A stretch of 53,545 bases of DNA from assembly GCA_016202435.1 (NCBI GenBank), contig JACQOR010000081.1, positions 1 to 53,545 on the forward strand. The letters are read 5' to 3'. Below the pieces are notes generated by a model. It saw nothing but the letters and a program-made list of their open reading frames with translations. It ran no database searches and was not told where the DNA came from. Below are positions 1 to 8,078 of the stretch, one piece after another. The DNA comes from Chloroflexota bacterium. Its GTDB lineage: Bacteria > Chloroflexota > UBA6077 > SHYK01. The translations under genes and the position numbers were made by a program. How positions within the stretch are numbered: position 1 is the stretch's first letter; each line of letters opens with the position of its first letter.

Positions 1-62
1 ACCCGGTGGCGGCCCTACCCCATTGGGTAGTCCCGAAGATGGACTCCTGCTCTGTTGGGTGA

Positions 63-375
63 GACGGGGACCAGGCTGGAACTCGCGGCGCCGACGAGAA
101 GTTGTCACTGGGGATCCTTCTCCTGATTAGGGCCGCCAATCAGGTCTACATGACCATGATCAACGTCGTGCTTCAGCTCAATCTGCCGGACGTATTTCGC
201 GGCCGAGTCATGGGAGTGTGGGGACTGACCTGGAGCCTGCAGCCGCTCGGCGGTACGAATCGCCGGAGCGGTCGCGGAACACACCGGAGTGCCCTTCGCC
301 ATTGCGATCGGTGGCGTGCTCGTTACGCTGATGGCGTTCGCCGTGATCGCTCGGCCGAGCGTGCGAATCCTCTAG
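63..375 (+). pseudogene. MFS transporter C-terminal remnant (frameshifted)
   Basis: The reading frame through 102-257 encodes a membrane-like stretch followed by LPDVFRGRVMGVWGLTWSLQ, which is the kind of loop and helix found late in major facilitator superfamily transporters. Around 255-259 the frame must change by one base. The next frame continues as TIAGAVAEHTGVPFAIAIGG and a last hydrophobic helix, ending at the TAG of 373-375. An in-frame TGA at 60-62 closes the frame upstream, and no good N-terminal part is visible in the other frames. I read this as the end of a decayed transporter gene. A sequencing error could explain the single shift at 255 but not the upstream stop. Its stop overlaps the convergent gene at 372 by three bases. 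Confidence 0.6.
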
Positions 376-1565
376 GGTGTGGCTGCCTCTGGGGCATGAT
401 CGGTCGGCTGCTGAGCGAGCAGACGATCCCGAGCCCTGAGGTACTCTGCCTCATCGACGCGGCCGGCAGCGTGATCGCGGTCGAGGGCGATCAGGTCCTC
501 GATGACGCGCTCCTCAGGCGCAGTCGCCGCCACCCGGTCGCGGGCGGTCCACCAAGCCGCCAAGACAATCGCGATCCCCATGAAGACACCCACGATGGCA
601 ATCGGGGCCGGAGTAACCGGAAAGCTGAAGCCGGGCGGGGCTGGAAGCTGCCCGATAGTGAGCTTTACCATCGTTCCTGCAGTGAGAGCATTGCCGTCGA
701 TTTCGCGGTATCGGCGGTCCCCCACGACTGTATCCCGCGGGGCAGGGAATCCTTCCGCCGAGATTGACGGCCCGCCGGCCGGCGAAAAGATGTGGAGCGC
801 GTCCGCTGGATAGCGGAGGGTGCGCTGGAACAGGTAGCTGCTCTCGGAGAATGGGAACTGGTAGGAGAAGGCGATTTCGGTACGACCCGGCCGCACTGGA
901 GCCAGTGATGCGAAGCCGCGGTCGATTTGGACAATGCCCGCGGGGTCGAGCCCGAGGTGTGGTGTCAGCTGAAAGGCATGTGCTGGCAAACCGAAGACCA
1001 GGAGTCCGGACGGACCGCCAGCGCCATCCGCTTGGGGCAGAAACGTGCGATCCGTGGGATTCAGAAGGCGATGGACTTCGAGAAGAGTGATGGTCTGGGC
1101 ATCGGCATTGACTTCCGAGAATATGAGCGAGGATCGCTCCATACGGATGCCCGGGTCGGAGGCAGAGCTTTCGTACACGTTGAACGTCGTTTCTACCTGC
1201 GTCTCGGTTTCTAGCTCGATCCGCTCGACGTAGGAAACGCCGCCGTAATCAGTCCCCACGATGTACGTGGCTCCAGCATGACGAGGGATGTCCTCAAGCC
1301 GGAAACGGCCGCTGTCGTCGGTGGTGCCCTCCCAGGTCCCCAAGGACTGGTTCTCGTTCAAGGCAACGACCTGAACTTTTTGGCCGATCGGTGGTCCTAT
1401 GGTTCCTCGAGTCGCGTTGATGATCTGGCCCTGCAAAGTTAGCGCCTCAGTGGTGTCCTGGGCCAGGGCCGGATGGGTCACATACGTCCCGAGCACCGCC
1501 GCGTAGACTGCTGCCAAGAGCCAGCCTGCGTGGTGGCGGGATCGGCCCCCAGGGGCGACAGCCAT
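372..1565 (-). CDS. exported membrane-anchored protein with carboxypeptidase-regulatory-like domain
   Basis: The protein has about 397 residues from ATG at 1565, preceded by a GGAAAAG-type ribosome site. It begins with a signal peptide ending near THPALA. A beta-sandwich region follows (about residues 40-110, with GQIINATRGTIG and DDSGRFRLEDIP), which resembles carboxypeptidase regulatory-like or CnaB-like domains. Near residue 330 there is one transmembrane helix (APIAIVGVFMGIAIVLAAWW). The short cytoplasmic tail contains LDRDHAAGRVDEAEYLRARD, similar in style to SHOCT or CcmI-type helical tails. It is the last gene of the ccm cluster, 126 bases after the CcmI-like gene, so a role in heme or cytochrome c handling outside the membrane is possible but inferred only from position. 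The frame stays open upstream to 2081, but that part lies antisense-free within the CcmI-like gene and is not convincing protein. Confidence 0.7.
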   Translation of the reverse strand: MAVAPGGRSRHHAGWLLAAVYAAVLGTYVTHPALAQDTTEALTLQGQIINATRGTIGPPIGQKVQVVALNENQSLGTWEGTTDDSGRFRLEDIPRHAGATYIVGTDYGGVSYVERIELETETQVETTFNVYESSASDPGIRMERSSLIFSEVNADAQTITLLEVHRLLNPTDRTFLPQADGAGGPSGLLVFGLPAHAFQLTPHLGLDPAGIVQIDRGFASLAPVRPGRTEIAFSYQFPFSESSYLFQRTLRYPADALHIFSPAGGPSISAEGFPAPRDTVVGDRRYREIDGNALTAGTMVKLTIGQLPAPPGFSFPVTPAPIAIVGVFMGIAIVLAAWWTARDRVAATAPEERVIEDLIALDRDHAAGRVDEAEYLRARDRLLAQQPTDHAPEAATP

Positions 1566-1690
1566 CTTTTCCGGAAGGCGAGAGGGTAGCAACCCCTGGC
1601 CCGTCCCAAGAGAGAGGACGGCCGCCCGCAGCCGGCGCCGAGAGCCTGCCGAGAGCTCGTGGGAGGGGTGCCCAGGGGCGAACCACGACC

Positions 1691-2932
1691 TCAATTGGGT
1701 GTCCACGCAGCGCCGCCATCCCGACTGAGAAAGAATTGATTCTGGTCGTCGACCAAACCTACGATCTGACCACGGATCCCCACGGCGCTCACAGCACCCT
1801 TGAAGGGTAGGCGGATCCACTGAGCCCCCGCCGTGGTGCTCTGGAAGAGTCCGTCGCTGGTGGCAGCGAGCAGGACGTTGGTCGTTGGATCCGCTGCCAC
1901 GGCGCGTACGGAGCCCAAGACCGCCAAGTTGCCGGCGCCGCTGGCAAGCGTCCAGGTCCGTCCGCCGTCGGAGGAGCGCATCACCCTTCCGCCCACCGCG
2001 AGGAACAGAATGTCGGGCGTGCCCTGCAGCGCGGCCAAAGCGGCCACATCGCCTGCTGGAGCGGGGCCCTGGAACTCCCAATGCGTACCTTCTTGAGTCA
2101 CGAAGATGCCAAACCCAACCGCGTAGGCATAGATGCTTCCGCCCACTTTCTGAGCACCGTGGATGTCGGCGCCGGGAAGATCGTGGACTACCGGCGCCCA
2201 GCTTTGGGCATCGTCCCGGCTTTGCCAGACGACCTCATGGCCGAGCGCGAGCCAGCGTCCACCAGACACGTTCACGATGCCCATGAAGTCTCCGGCCGGA
2301 AGTACCGGCCTCCAGGTCCTCCCATCGGCGGAGCGGAGCGCCCCGGAATGGTGTCCGATCCAGAGGTCGGCTACCTCTCCGACAAACACCACGTGAGGAT
2401 GCTCGAGGGACAGTGTGGTCATCGGCGCCTGGGCCTCTTGCTGGGCGATCAAGCGCGTGTACAGCAGTCCAATGGCGGCTACGGCGAGAACCGCCAGGGC
2501 CGAGGCGGCGAGCAGTGTACTCTGGAGTCCCCAGGGCCGGCGGGTGGTCAATGCAGTTCTTGCACGGTGCCCGTCGAGAACGAGCGGCGACGCTGATGGT
2601 CCATTCGCGCTCACTTCACGGACCGCCCGCGACTGGAGGGCAGCCGCGAGTCGGGCACGTGCATCCCTCTCGGCAGTGACCTCTGCCAGCACCGCGGCTG
2701 CTCGGAGACGATAGCGGTCCCTCAGAACGTAGTAGTCGGGATCGGCGAGATTCCCTAACTCCCTGTCGACCTCAACGTCCTGTAGATCGGCGAGAGCTGA
2801 GCCGTACCGCTCGTCAAGCTCGCGGAGGCGGCCGACCCTGGGAGCAACCCGCCGACCAAATGCGCGGCTGAGCGGATACAGAGTGACCCCGAGCGCCACC
2901 AAGACGAGGACGAACGTGAATATGGCACTCAA
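1691..2932 (-). CDS. CcmI-like N-terminus fused to a BNR/YCF48-type beta-propeller
   Basis: The protein has 413 residues and its start forms an ATGA overlap with the ccmH stop. Residues 1-22 form a membrane helix. Residues 35-95 (LADLQDVEVDRELGNLADPD, then YYVLRDRYRLRA) match the cytoplasmic segment of CcmI/CycH, which in known systems presents apocytochrome to the heme lyase. A second helix lies near residues 135-160. The rest is not the usual TPR domain. It is a propeller with Asp-box-like repeats, including SRDDAQSW, SSDGGRTWT and SRDGGAAWT (consensus S-x-D-x-G-x-x-W). These blades should face outside the membrane and may replace the TPR part in holding partners. The first half is recognised with confidence, and the role of the propeller is inference. 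Confidence 0.8.
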   Translation of the reverse strand: MSAIFTFVLVLVALGVTLYPLSRAFGRRVAPRVGRLRELDERYGSALADLQDVEVDRELGNLADPDYYVLRDRYRLRAAAVLAEVTAERDARARLAAALQSRAVREVSANGPSASPLVLDGHRARTALTTRRPWGLQSTLLAASALAVLAVAAIGLLYTRLIAQQEAQAPMTTLSLEHPHVVFVGEVADLWIGHHSGALRSADGRTWRPVLPAGDFMGIVNVSGGRWLALGHEVVWQSRDDAQSWAPVVHDLPGADIHGAQKVGGSIYAYAVGFGIFVTQEGTHWEFQGPAPAGDVAALAALQGTPDILFLAVGGRVMRSSDGGRTWTLASGAGNLAVLGSVRAVAADPTTNVLLAATSDGLFQSTTAGAQWIRLPFKGAVSAVGIRGQIVGLVDDQNQFFLSRDGGAAWTPN

Positions 2933-3393
2933 CGAAGGGGCTGGTCCTTCAATTGTTCTAGGCCCCGGTCGACCTCGGCGAGGTAGTCGGACAGTTGATC
3001 AGACGCCGGCGCCTGATCCTCGACGGAAGGGTGCCGGCGGATCACCCAGATGACGAACGCAATCGCTGCCGCCACTCCCAGGAAGGGTGTGATCCACACA
3101 GCGGCGGTGAATCCGGTCGTTGGGGGCGAAAGGAGTACCGACTCGCCGTACCGCTCCACGAAGTAGTTGAGAATCTGCTGGCGGGAATCGCCGGCTTCCA
3201 ACCTGGTCCTGATCAGTTCCCGCATCTGCGTGGCTAGCTGTGATGGTGAGTCGGCCACCGAGAGGCCCTGGCAGACGGGGCACCGTAGATCTCGCGCGAT
3301 CCCTCGCGCCTCGTCCTCGAGATCCTGTGCCGTGGCGCCGAGGGCGGTCAGCACAAGGGCCATGACCGCCACCAGGAGGGCTTTAAACTTCAA
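2929..3393 (-). CDS. ccmH: cytochrome c maturation thiol oxidoreductase CcmH
   Basis: The protein has 154 residues with a cleavable signal peptide (MKFKALLVAVMALVLTALG). It carries the family signature LRCPVCQ with C38 and C41, the redox pair that reduces the apocytochrome CXXCH motif before heme attachment. The helical DSPSQLATQMRELIR and YGESVLLSPP segments are typical of CcmH/NrfF. A membrane helix follows (residues about 100-122), then a short cytoplasmic tail. The length fits the family. The gene overlaps ccmF by 11 bases upstream and the CcmI-like gene by 4 bases downstream, so the three products should be made together and act as the heme ligation complex. Confidence 0.95.
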   Translation of the reverse strand: MKFKALLVAVMALVLTALGATAQDLEDEARGIARDLRCPVCQGLSVADSPSQLATQMRELIRTRLEAGDSRQQILNYFVERYGESVLLSPPTTGFTAAVWITPFLGVAAAIAFVIWVIRRHPSVEDQAPASDQLSDYLAEVDRGLEQLKDQPLR

Positions 3394-5395
3394 CGGTTGC
3401 CGCGGGCGCGGCCCTGGGCATCGGGACCGTCACGGTAGGTACGACGTGGGTGGGCTCGGGCCAGAGGCATACCAGGGTGCCGATCAGCAGGATCCAGCCG
3501 CCTGCCCAGATGAGGACTACCATCGGGTTTACCGTGGCCACGATGCTGATGCTGCCGTCATCTCCCCAACCCGCAAGCACGAGGTAGAGGTCCTCAAGGC
3601 GTGTCGTCTCTATAGCGATCCTGCTGGCCGGCTGGTTGGTGAAGTTGTCGTGGAAGACTTTTCCGGGGGAGAGGGTCCAAGCGCGGTCCTCGCTATCCGT
3701 TACGCGGACTCGGGCCGACACGACGTGCGCCCCCGGCTCGCGCGTCTCGAACAGGCCCTGGTTGGTCAGCGAGTATCGGCCAACTGAGCCAGTCGTCCCG
3801 AGCGGCAAGGTGAACTCCCGAGCCTGCTGATAGAAGGACGAGTTGACTATCCCGACCGCCATTACGGCGACGCCCAGGTGGACCAGGTAGCCACCATACC
3901 GAGGACGGGCGCGAGCGATGAGCCGAGCCAGAGCGATCGGCGCGGCCTCTGCCGTCGAGCGCATTCGGGCTCGACCCCCGCGCCAATACTCCCAGCCGAC
4001 CGTGGCGGCGGCGAAAGCCGCCGCCACTAGCGCGAGGATTGCCGCTGGCGTGCGGAGTCCGATGATTACCAGGAGCGTGGCAGCGACGCCGGCGATCGCC
4101 ATCGGTATGACGAAACTCCGCTGTATCTGCCGACCGGTGGCGCGGCGCCAGGGAAGCAGAGGACCGATCCCCATGAGGATCAGAAGGAGGAGCAAGAGCG
4201 GCCCGTTGACCTGCTGATAGAAAGGAGGGCCGACCGTTGCCTTGATGCCTCGGATCGCCTCGGAAAGGATCGGGAACACCGTTCCCCAATACGTGGCGAA
4301 GGCCACACTGGTAAGGAGGACGTTGTTGAGCAGGAATCCCGTTTCGCGGGAGGCCAGACTTTCGAAGCGGTCTTCGTCCTTGAGGTGTGGCAAACGGTGG
4401 AGCAAGACGGCGACCGAGAAGATCACGACGATAGCCAGGAATCCAAAGAAGTAGGGACCGATGGCCGACTGGGCGAAGGAGTGGACCGACGTGATGACGC
4501 CACTCCGTACCACGAAGGTCCCCTGCACTGCCAGTGCAAACGCCGCAATCACCAGTGACATGTTCCAGACCTTGAGCATGCCGCGCCGCTGCTGGACCAT
4601 GACCCCGTGGATGTAGGCCGTGATCGCCAGCCAGGGCATGATCGCGGAGTTCTCAACCGGGTCCCATCCCCAGTAACCGCCCCAGCCGAGGACGTGGTAG
4701 GCCCACCACGCACCTAAGAGGTTGCCGGCGGTGAGGAAGCTCCACGCTAAGAGTGAGTAGCGTCGCGTCGCACGCATCCAGTCCGCATCGGTGTGGCCGG
4801 CAAGCAGGGCTGACATCGCGAAGGCGTAGGGTACCGCGACACTCGCGTAGCCGAGAAGCAGGAAGGGTGGATGGATCAGCATTCCGCCGTCATAAAGGAG
4901 CGGATTCAGGCCCTGGCCGTCCGGTAGAGCTCCGGGCAGCCGGTTGAAAGGACCCGAGACGAAGCCCAGGATGAAGAGGAAGAATGCCTCCACTGACATG
5001 AGCACGCCGATGGCGTACCCCAGGAGATGGTGGAGGCGGTGCTGCTCCCGCCAGATCGCCACAGCCGCGAGGATAGAAAGGCCCAACGCCCAGAACAGCA
5101 GCGAGCCCTCTTGCCCACTGTAGAAGGCCGCTATCACGAGCTGCGGGGGCATCGACCGGCTCGAATGGTCGGCAACGTATTGAACCGAGTAGTCGTGGTT
5201 GACGAAGGCGAGAAGGAGGGAGATCGCTGCCAGCGTGAGCATTCCGGCCACCGCGAACGCGCCGTTGCGCGCGGCGAGAACGAGCCGGTAGTCTCCGGTG
5301 CGACCGCCCAGGAAGCCCGCCGTTACTGCGCAAGCAGCTGCCACGAGGGCAGCCAGCACCGCACCTTGCCCAAGGTCGGCGCTGCTCAGCGGCAT
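3383..5395 (-). CDS. ccmF: heme lyase subunit CcmF
   Basis: The protein has 670 residues and is a polytopic membrane protein. It contains the tryptophan-rich heme-handling signature GWGGYWGWDPVENS near residues 235-250, preceded by WWAYHVL. It starts with PLSSADLGQGAVLAAL, as many CcmF/CycK proteins do. Further conserved stretches are VRSGVITSVHSFA and the periplasmic domain before the last helix. CcmF takes heme from CcmE and, with CcmH and CcmI, attaches it to apocytochrome c outside the membrane. No ccmA, ccmB, ccmC or ccmE is present in this window, so those genes must lie elsewhere. The gene follows the CopD-like gene by 7 bases. Confidence 0.95.
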   Translation of the reverse strand: MPLSSADLGQGAVLAALVAAACAVTAGFLGGRTGDYRLVLAARNGAFAVAGMLTLAAISLLLAFVNHDYSVQYVADHSSRSMPPQLVIAAFYSGQEGSLLFWALGLSILAAVAIWREQHRLHHLLGYAIGVLMSVEAFFLFILGFVSGPFNRLPGALPDGQGLNPLLYDGGMLIHPPFLLLGYASVAVPYAFAMSALLAGHTDADWMRATRRYSLLAWSFLTAGNLLGAWWAYHVLGWGGYWGWDPVENSAIMPWLAITAYIHGVMVQQRRGMLKVWNMSLVIAAFALAVQGTFVVRSGVITSVHSFAQSAIGPYFFGFLAIVVIFSVAVLLHRLPHLKDEDRFESLASRETGFLLNNVLLTSVAFATYWGTVFPILSEAIRGIKATVGPPFYQQVNGPLLLLLLILMGIGPLLPWRRATGRQIQRSFVIPMAIAGVAATLLVIIGLRTPAAILALVAAAFAAATVGWEYWRGGRARMRSTAEAAPIALARLIARARPRYGGYLVHLGVAVMAVGIVNSSFYQQAREFTLPLGTTGSVGRYSLTNQGLFETREPGAHVVSARVRVTDSEDRAWTLSPGKVFHDNFTNQPASRIAIETTRLEDLYLVLAGWGDDGSISIVATVNPMVVLIWAGGWILLIGTLVCLWPEPTHVVPTVTVPMPRAAPAATVEV

Positions 5396-5402
5396 GAGGT
5401 GT

Positions 5403-5873
5403 TCACGGTCGTAGTGCCCCCTCGTAGATAGCGCGCAGCGCGATGGCCAGCGCGTATATCAAGATACCGATCATCGCCAGTTGCCAGTTGATCGAAACCC
5501 GGGGCGAAAGCGCTTCTGTCGCGCCCAATCCTGCTTTTCGTGCCAGCCAGAACATCCAAACGGCCAATCCCACCTTTGCGGCCAGCACCACCGGGTAGCT
5601 GGGGGGAACTGGCGCGCTAGCTAGCCGCTGAACCGCCAGAATAGTGCCGGTGAGCACGAAGACCGCGACACCGGCTCCGATGGTCTCACGCAGCACTGGG
5701 GAGGAGGCTGACGAGTGGCGGTCAGAACTCAGTGCCACCACCAGGGCGCTGCCGACCCAGAGCACCGCAGCTAGCGCGTGCGCCAAACGCAGGGCTCCCA
5801 GCAGCACCTCTTCAACCGCGGGAGCGATGGTTGTCCGAGCCCTCCTCCACCGCCCTTCCTGACGGGCCCCCAC
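5403..5873 (-). CDS. CopD-like small polytopic membrane protein
   Basis: The longest form has 156 residues from GTG at 5873. It is hydrophobic, with about four membrane helices: ALRLAHALAAVLWVGSALVV, a second near GAGVAVFVLTGTILAVQRL, a third near VLAAKVGLAVWMFWLARK and a last near LAMIGILIYALAIALRAI. The first helix, with a His and a WVGS turn, is reminiscent of the CopD/PcoD copper-resistance family and DUF2269-type proteins. It lies directly upstream of ccmF, so a part in copper or heme supply for cytochromes and oxidases is plausible but inferred. The start is uncertain: the first 23 codons are Arg-rich and a GTG within VEEVLLGAL is an alternative. Confidence 0.65.
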   Translation of the reverse strand: MGARQEGRWRRARTTIAPAVEEVLLGALRLAHALAAVLWVGSALVVALSSDRHSSASSPVLRETIGAGVAVFVLTGTILAVQRLASAPVPPSYPVVLAAKVGLAVWMFWLARKAGLGATEALSPRVSINWQLAMIGILIYALAIALRAIYEGALRP

Positions 5874-5891
5874 ATTCTAGAGCGAAGCTTC

Positions 5892-6068
5892 CTAGAGCCG
5901 CTCGTCTCGGTCGTCGACCGGGCGGCGGGGTCCGTCGTCGTGGGGCCGCGTCCGCGCGATGATCCACGTGCCGATGCTGAGCAAAAAGAACAGCGATGCC
6001 CACATGACAAGGAGCAGAGCCGCAAACAGAATAATGATCCACCAGATAGAGAAACCGGGAGTTTCCAC
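5892..6068 (-). CDS. small single-span membrane protein, CcmD-like in size
   Basis: The protein has 58 residues from GTG at 6068 (VETPGFSIWW). I preferred this start because AGGAG sits 8 bases upstream. A longer GTG start at 6107 would overlap the preceding gene by 25 bases. One long hydrophobic stretch (residues about 8-36) is followed by a charged cytoplasmic tail rich in Asp and Arg. The size, single helix and place at the head of the ccm cluster resemble CcmD, the small partner of CcmC, but there is no sequence signature to prove that. It could equally be an unrelated membrane peptide. Confidence 0.5.
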   Translation of the reverse strand: METPGFSIWWIIILFAALLLVMWASLFFLLSIGTWIIARTRPHDDGPRRPVDDRDERL

Positions 6069-6082
6069 GAACCCCGCTCCTG

Positions 6083-6595
6083 CTACGCGAACAAGTATAG
6101 ACGGCACTCTCGCCCGGGACGCACTTCGAGGACTCGGACCGTAGGCGAGTCGAAACCCTTGGCCTCAAAGCGGAGCAACTGGGAGTCCCACTCACGCAGT
6201 TCCATCGGTTCGGTTCCGAAGGGAAAGGCCGCCAGGAGTAGCGCAGGCGAACCTCCAGATAGCGTGGACAGTCCCCGAATCCTGTCCACCTCCCGAGCGA
6301 CTTCCTCTACCGAGGCGATTGTCGTGCGCGCCCCACGGCCGGTACTCGTGTAGCTTGTGATGAGGCCCCGAACGGCCAGCCACCACTGCGCGCCTTCCCT
6401 TACCATGGAGACGTCGCACCCCTGATAGTCCGGACGCAGATCACGAATCGCGCCGGCCCGCGCGAGATCGCCGAGGACGCTCAGCGTCTCGATCTTCATC
6501 CAGGCGTCGGGACGGAGACGATGGCGGTCGAAAAGCTGGAAGTAGGACACTCGTGCGGCAAGATGTTCGAGCAAAGCGTCCCACATTGCGTCCAC
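6083..6595 (-). CDS. hypothetical protein, first gene of the ccm-side cluster
   Basis: The protein has 170 residues from GTG at 6595; an in-frame ATG at 6586 is also possible, with GGAG 8 bases before it. It is soluble, with no signal peptide or membrane helix. I do not recognise the family. Visible parts are an N-terminal helical part (MWDALLEHLAARVSYFQLF), a mixed middle part with GAQWWLAVRGLITSY, and a C-terminal part with ELREWDSQLLRFEAKGFD. The gene is 14 bases upstream of the small membrane protein and 89 bases after the tRNA on the same strand. Codon use looks like the neighbours. Confidence 0.6.
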   Translation of the reverse strand: MDAMWDALLEHLAARVSYFQLFDRHRLRPDAWMKIETLSVLGDLARAGAIRDLRPDYQGCDVSMVREGAQWWLAVRGLITSYTSTGRGARTTIASVEEVAREVDRIRGLSTLSGGSPALLLAAFPFGTEPMELREWDSQLLRFEAKGFDSPTVRVLEVRPGRECRLYLFA

Positions 6596-6684
6596 TCCAT
6601 CACCTCACGGGCCCGCTGGGACTCACCGTCGAGACGCGTCGGCTGAAAGGCCGGTGCGTACGGGTCGGCGATCCCCCGCCAGGG

Positions 6685-6766
6685 TGGGGAAGGCGGGACT
6701 CGAACCCGCACGCCTTGCGGCACGTGATCCTAAGTCACGCTCGTCTGCCAATTCCGACACTCCCCC
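6685..6766 (-). tRNA. tRNA-Leu (anticodon TAG)
   Basis: Read on the minus strand, the acceptor arm GGGGGAG pairs with CTTCCCC. The anticodon stem is CGTGA/TCACG with loop CTTAGGA and anticodon TAG at 6732-6730. The T arm is GCGGG-TTCGAGT-CCCGC, and a long variable arm (around GCCGCAAGGC) marks it as class II. The body closely matches bacterial tRNA-Leu(UAG). The 3' end continues CCC rather than CCA, so CCA is not encoded and must be added by nucleotidyltransferase. Confidence 0.95.
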
Positions 6767-6836
6767 TGTGGTGCACAATACCATCGGCTTCCATTGGGAG
6801 GCCAGCACTTGACACCGGACCGGTTCTTGGCGCTAC

Positions 6837-7922
6837 GTGGATAGTGCTTCACTCTGGCAGCCCCATTTGACCAGCGAAAGATTTGAGATCGAGGCGACGC
6901 GTGGAAGCGCACGCGTCGGGTCTTTGCCCACGCCCCACGGTACCGTGCTCACACCCGCGTTCTGCCCTCGCGCTGACGAGGGGATTGTTCCTGGGCTGGG
7001 CCCGGATGAAGTAAGGCAGGCGGGTGTTGCCCTGCTGGCCGCGAGTGGTCTCGATCTTCCCCTTCGGCCCGGGATCGAGTCGATCCAGCGACTGGCCGGC
7101 ATCCATCGATTTGTCGGGTGGCCCGGTCCGTTGCTCGTGGACGCCGGTACCCAGCGGCTATGTGAACTCGACGCAGCCGGTGGGATCCACGGCCGCCTGG
7201 AGCGAGTAGATGCTGACGGAGTCTCATACGCGTCGCCAGTCGACGGGTCTGTTCGGCGGATCACTCCGGCTTCTAGCGTGGAGGCGCTGGAAGCTCTGGG
7301 TGCCGATATCGCCGTGCCCCTCTATGACCCAGGGCGCACTCTTGGAACGCAGAACCGGAGAGGGGAAGTGCGAGGCCTCTCGGCTCTGTGGGCGGCAGCG
7401 GCGTTCCGATCCCGAACGGGGAACACCGGTCTCATGCTAGTCGGAGGGGTTCAGGACGTTCGAAATAGAGACGAGGCCGCATGGTACGCGGCCAAGCTGC
7501 CCCTTGATGGGTACGCGTTCTTGGCTGTTAGCCGGACCCCGCGTTTCGGTCCGCTGCTTGAGATCTTGCCCGCAGCCACGGTCCGGTATCTTGCCACGGC
7601 TGGTGGACCCGACGAGTTGGCCATCGCACTGGCTGCGGGATTTGATCTTGTGAGCTCGGATGCTCCGTGGCGCGATGCGCGCGAGGGTCTGGCCTACACG
7701 GAACGCGGCACCGTGTCGTTGAAGGGCCCGCCGATAGTTGCAGAGCGTGGGCCAATCGAAGCCGATTGCCTTTGCTACACCTGCCAGGCGCTCGAGCGGC
7801 CCTACGTGCGCCATCTCTTTGGCACGCACGAGATGCTCGGCCCGCGGCTGGTGAGTGTGCACAATCTCGCCTTTGTGGCGAGACTGTTCGCCCGGTTTCG
7901 GACAGACCTGTTGCGCGCATGA
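6837..7922 (+). CDS. tRNA-guanine transglycosylase-like protein with degenerate active site
   Basis: The protein has 361 residues from GTG. Its fold pattern follows bacterial TGT: ARVGSLPTPHGTVLTPAF near 25-42, RPGIESIQRLAGIHRFVGW near 78-95, DGSVRRITP near 136-144 and ALGADI near 153-158. The C-terminal zinc site is intact (C311, C313, C316 and H342, in CLCYTC and VHNLAF). The catalytic parts are changed. TDSGGFQ is now VDAGTQR, keeping D102 only. NTYHL is lost. GGLSVGE is now LAVSRTP. The nucleophilic Asp of VDMFDCV aligns with S273 in FDLVSS. It is therefore unlikely to exchange guanine for preQ1 by the known mechanism. It may be a non-catalytic partner, like QTRT2, or have another substrate. 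Confidence 0.8.
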   Translation: MDSASLWQPHLTSERFEIEATRGSARVGSLPTPHGTVLTPAFCPRADEGIVPGLGPDEVRQAGVALLAASGLDLPLRPGIESIQRLAGIHRFVGWPGPLLVDAGTQRLCELDAAGGIHGRLERVDADGVSYASPVDGSVRRITPASSVEALEALGADIAVPLYDPGRTLGTQNRRGEVRGLSALWAAAAFRSRTGNTGLMLVGGVQDVRNRDEAAWYAAKLPLDGYAFLAVSRTPRFGPLLEILPAATVRYLATAGGPDELAIALAAGFDLVSSDAPWRDAREGLAYTERGTVSLKGPPIVAERGPIEADCLCYTCQALERPYVRHLFGTHEMLGPRLVSVHNLAFVARLFARFRTDLLRA

Positions 7923-8013
7923 AACCTTTGCATCGGCATCCAACTGGGGCCCGTGACCTGGCGAAAGCGGGATGGCAAGTCGCCCCGACCCTATCACGAG
8001 TACATCACACTCG

Positions 8014-8043
8014 TTGACTGCCTTTTTGGGCCGATGCTAGGAT
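8014..8043 (+). promoter_or_regulatory. promoter of the udg-ftsK-yfhO group
   Basis: A -35 box TTGACT (8014-8019) and a -10 box TAGGAT (8038-8043) are separated by 18 bases. Transcription would start near 8050, giving a leader of about 29 bases that carries the AGGGGAG ribosome site in front of the TTG start at 8079. Confidence 0.55.
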
Positions 8044-8078
8044 GGCTAGCAGCCTAGTGTTCTTATAGGGGAGCCTCG

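Noticed and set aside
1566-2081. Long N-terminal extension of the gene at 372-1565
   Set aside because: It is Arg/Gly-rich, lacks protein-like pattern and lies in the frame shadow of the CcmI-like gene. A signal peptide begins at 1565.
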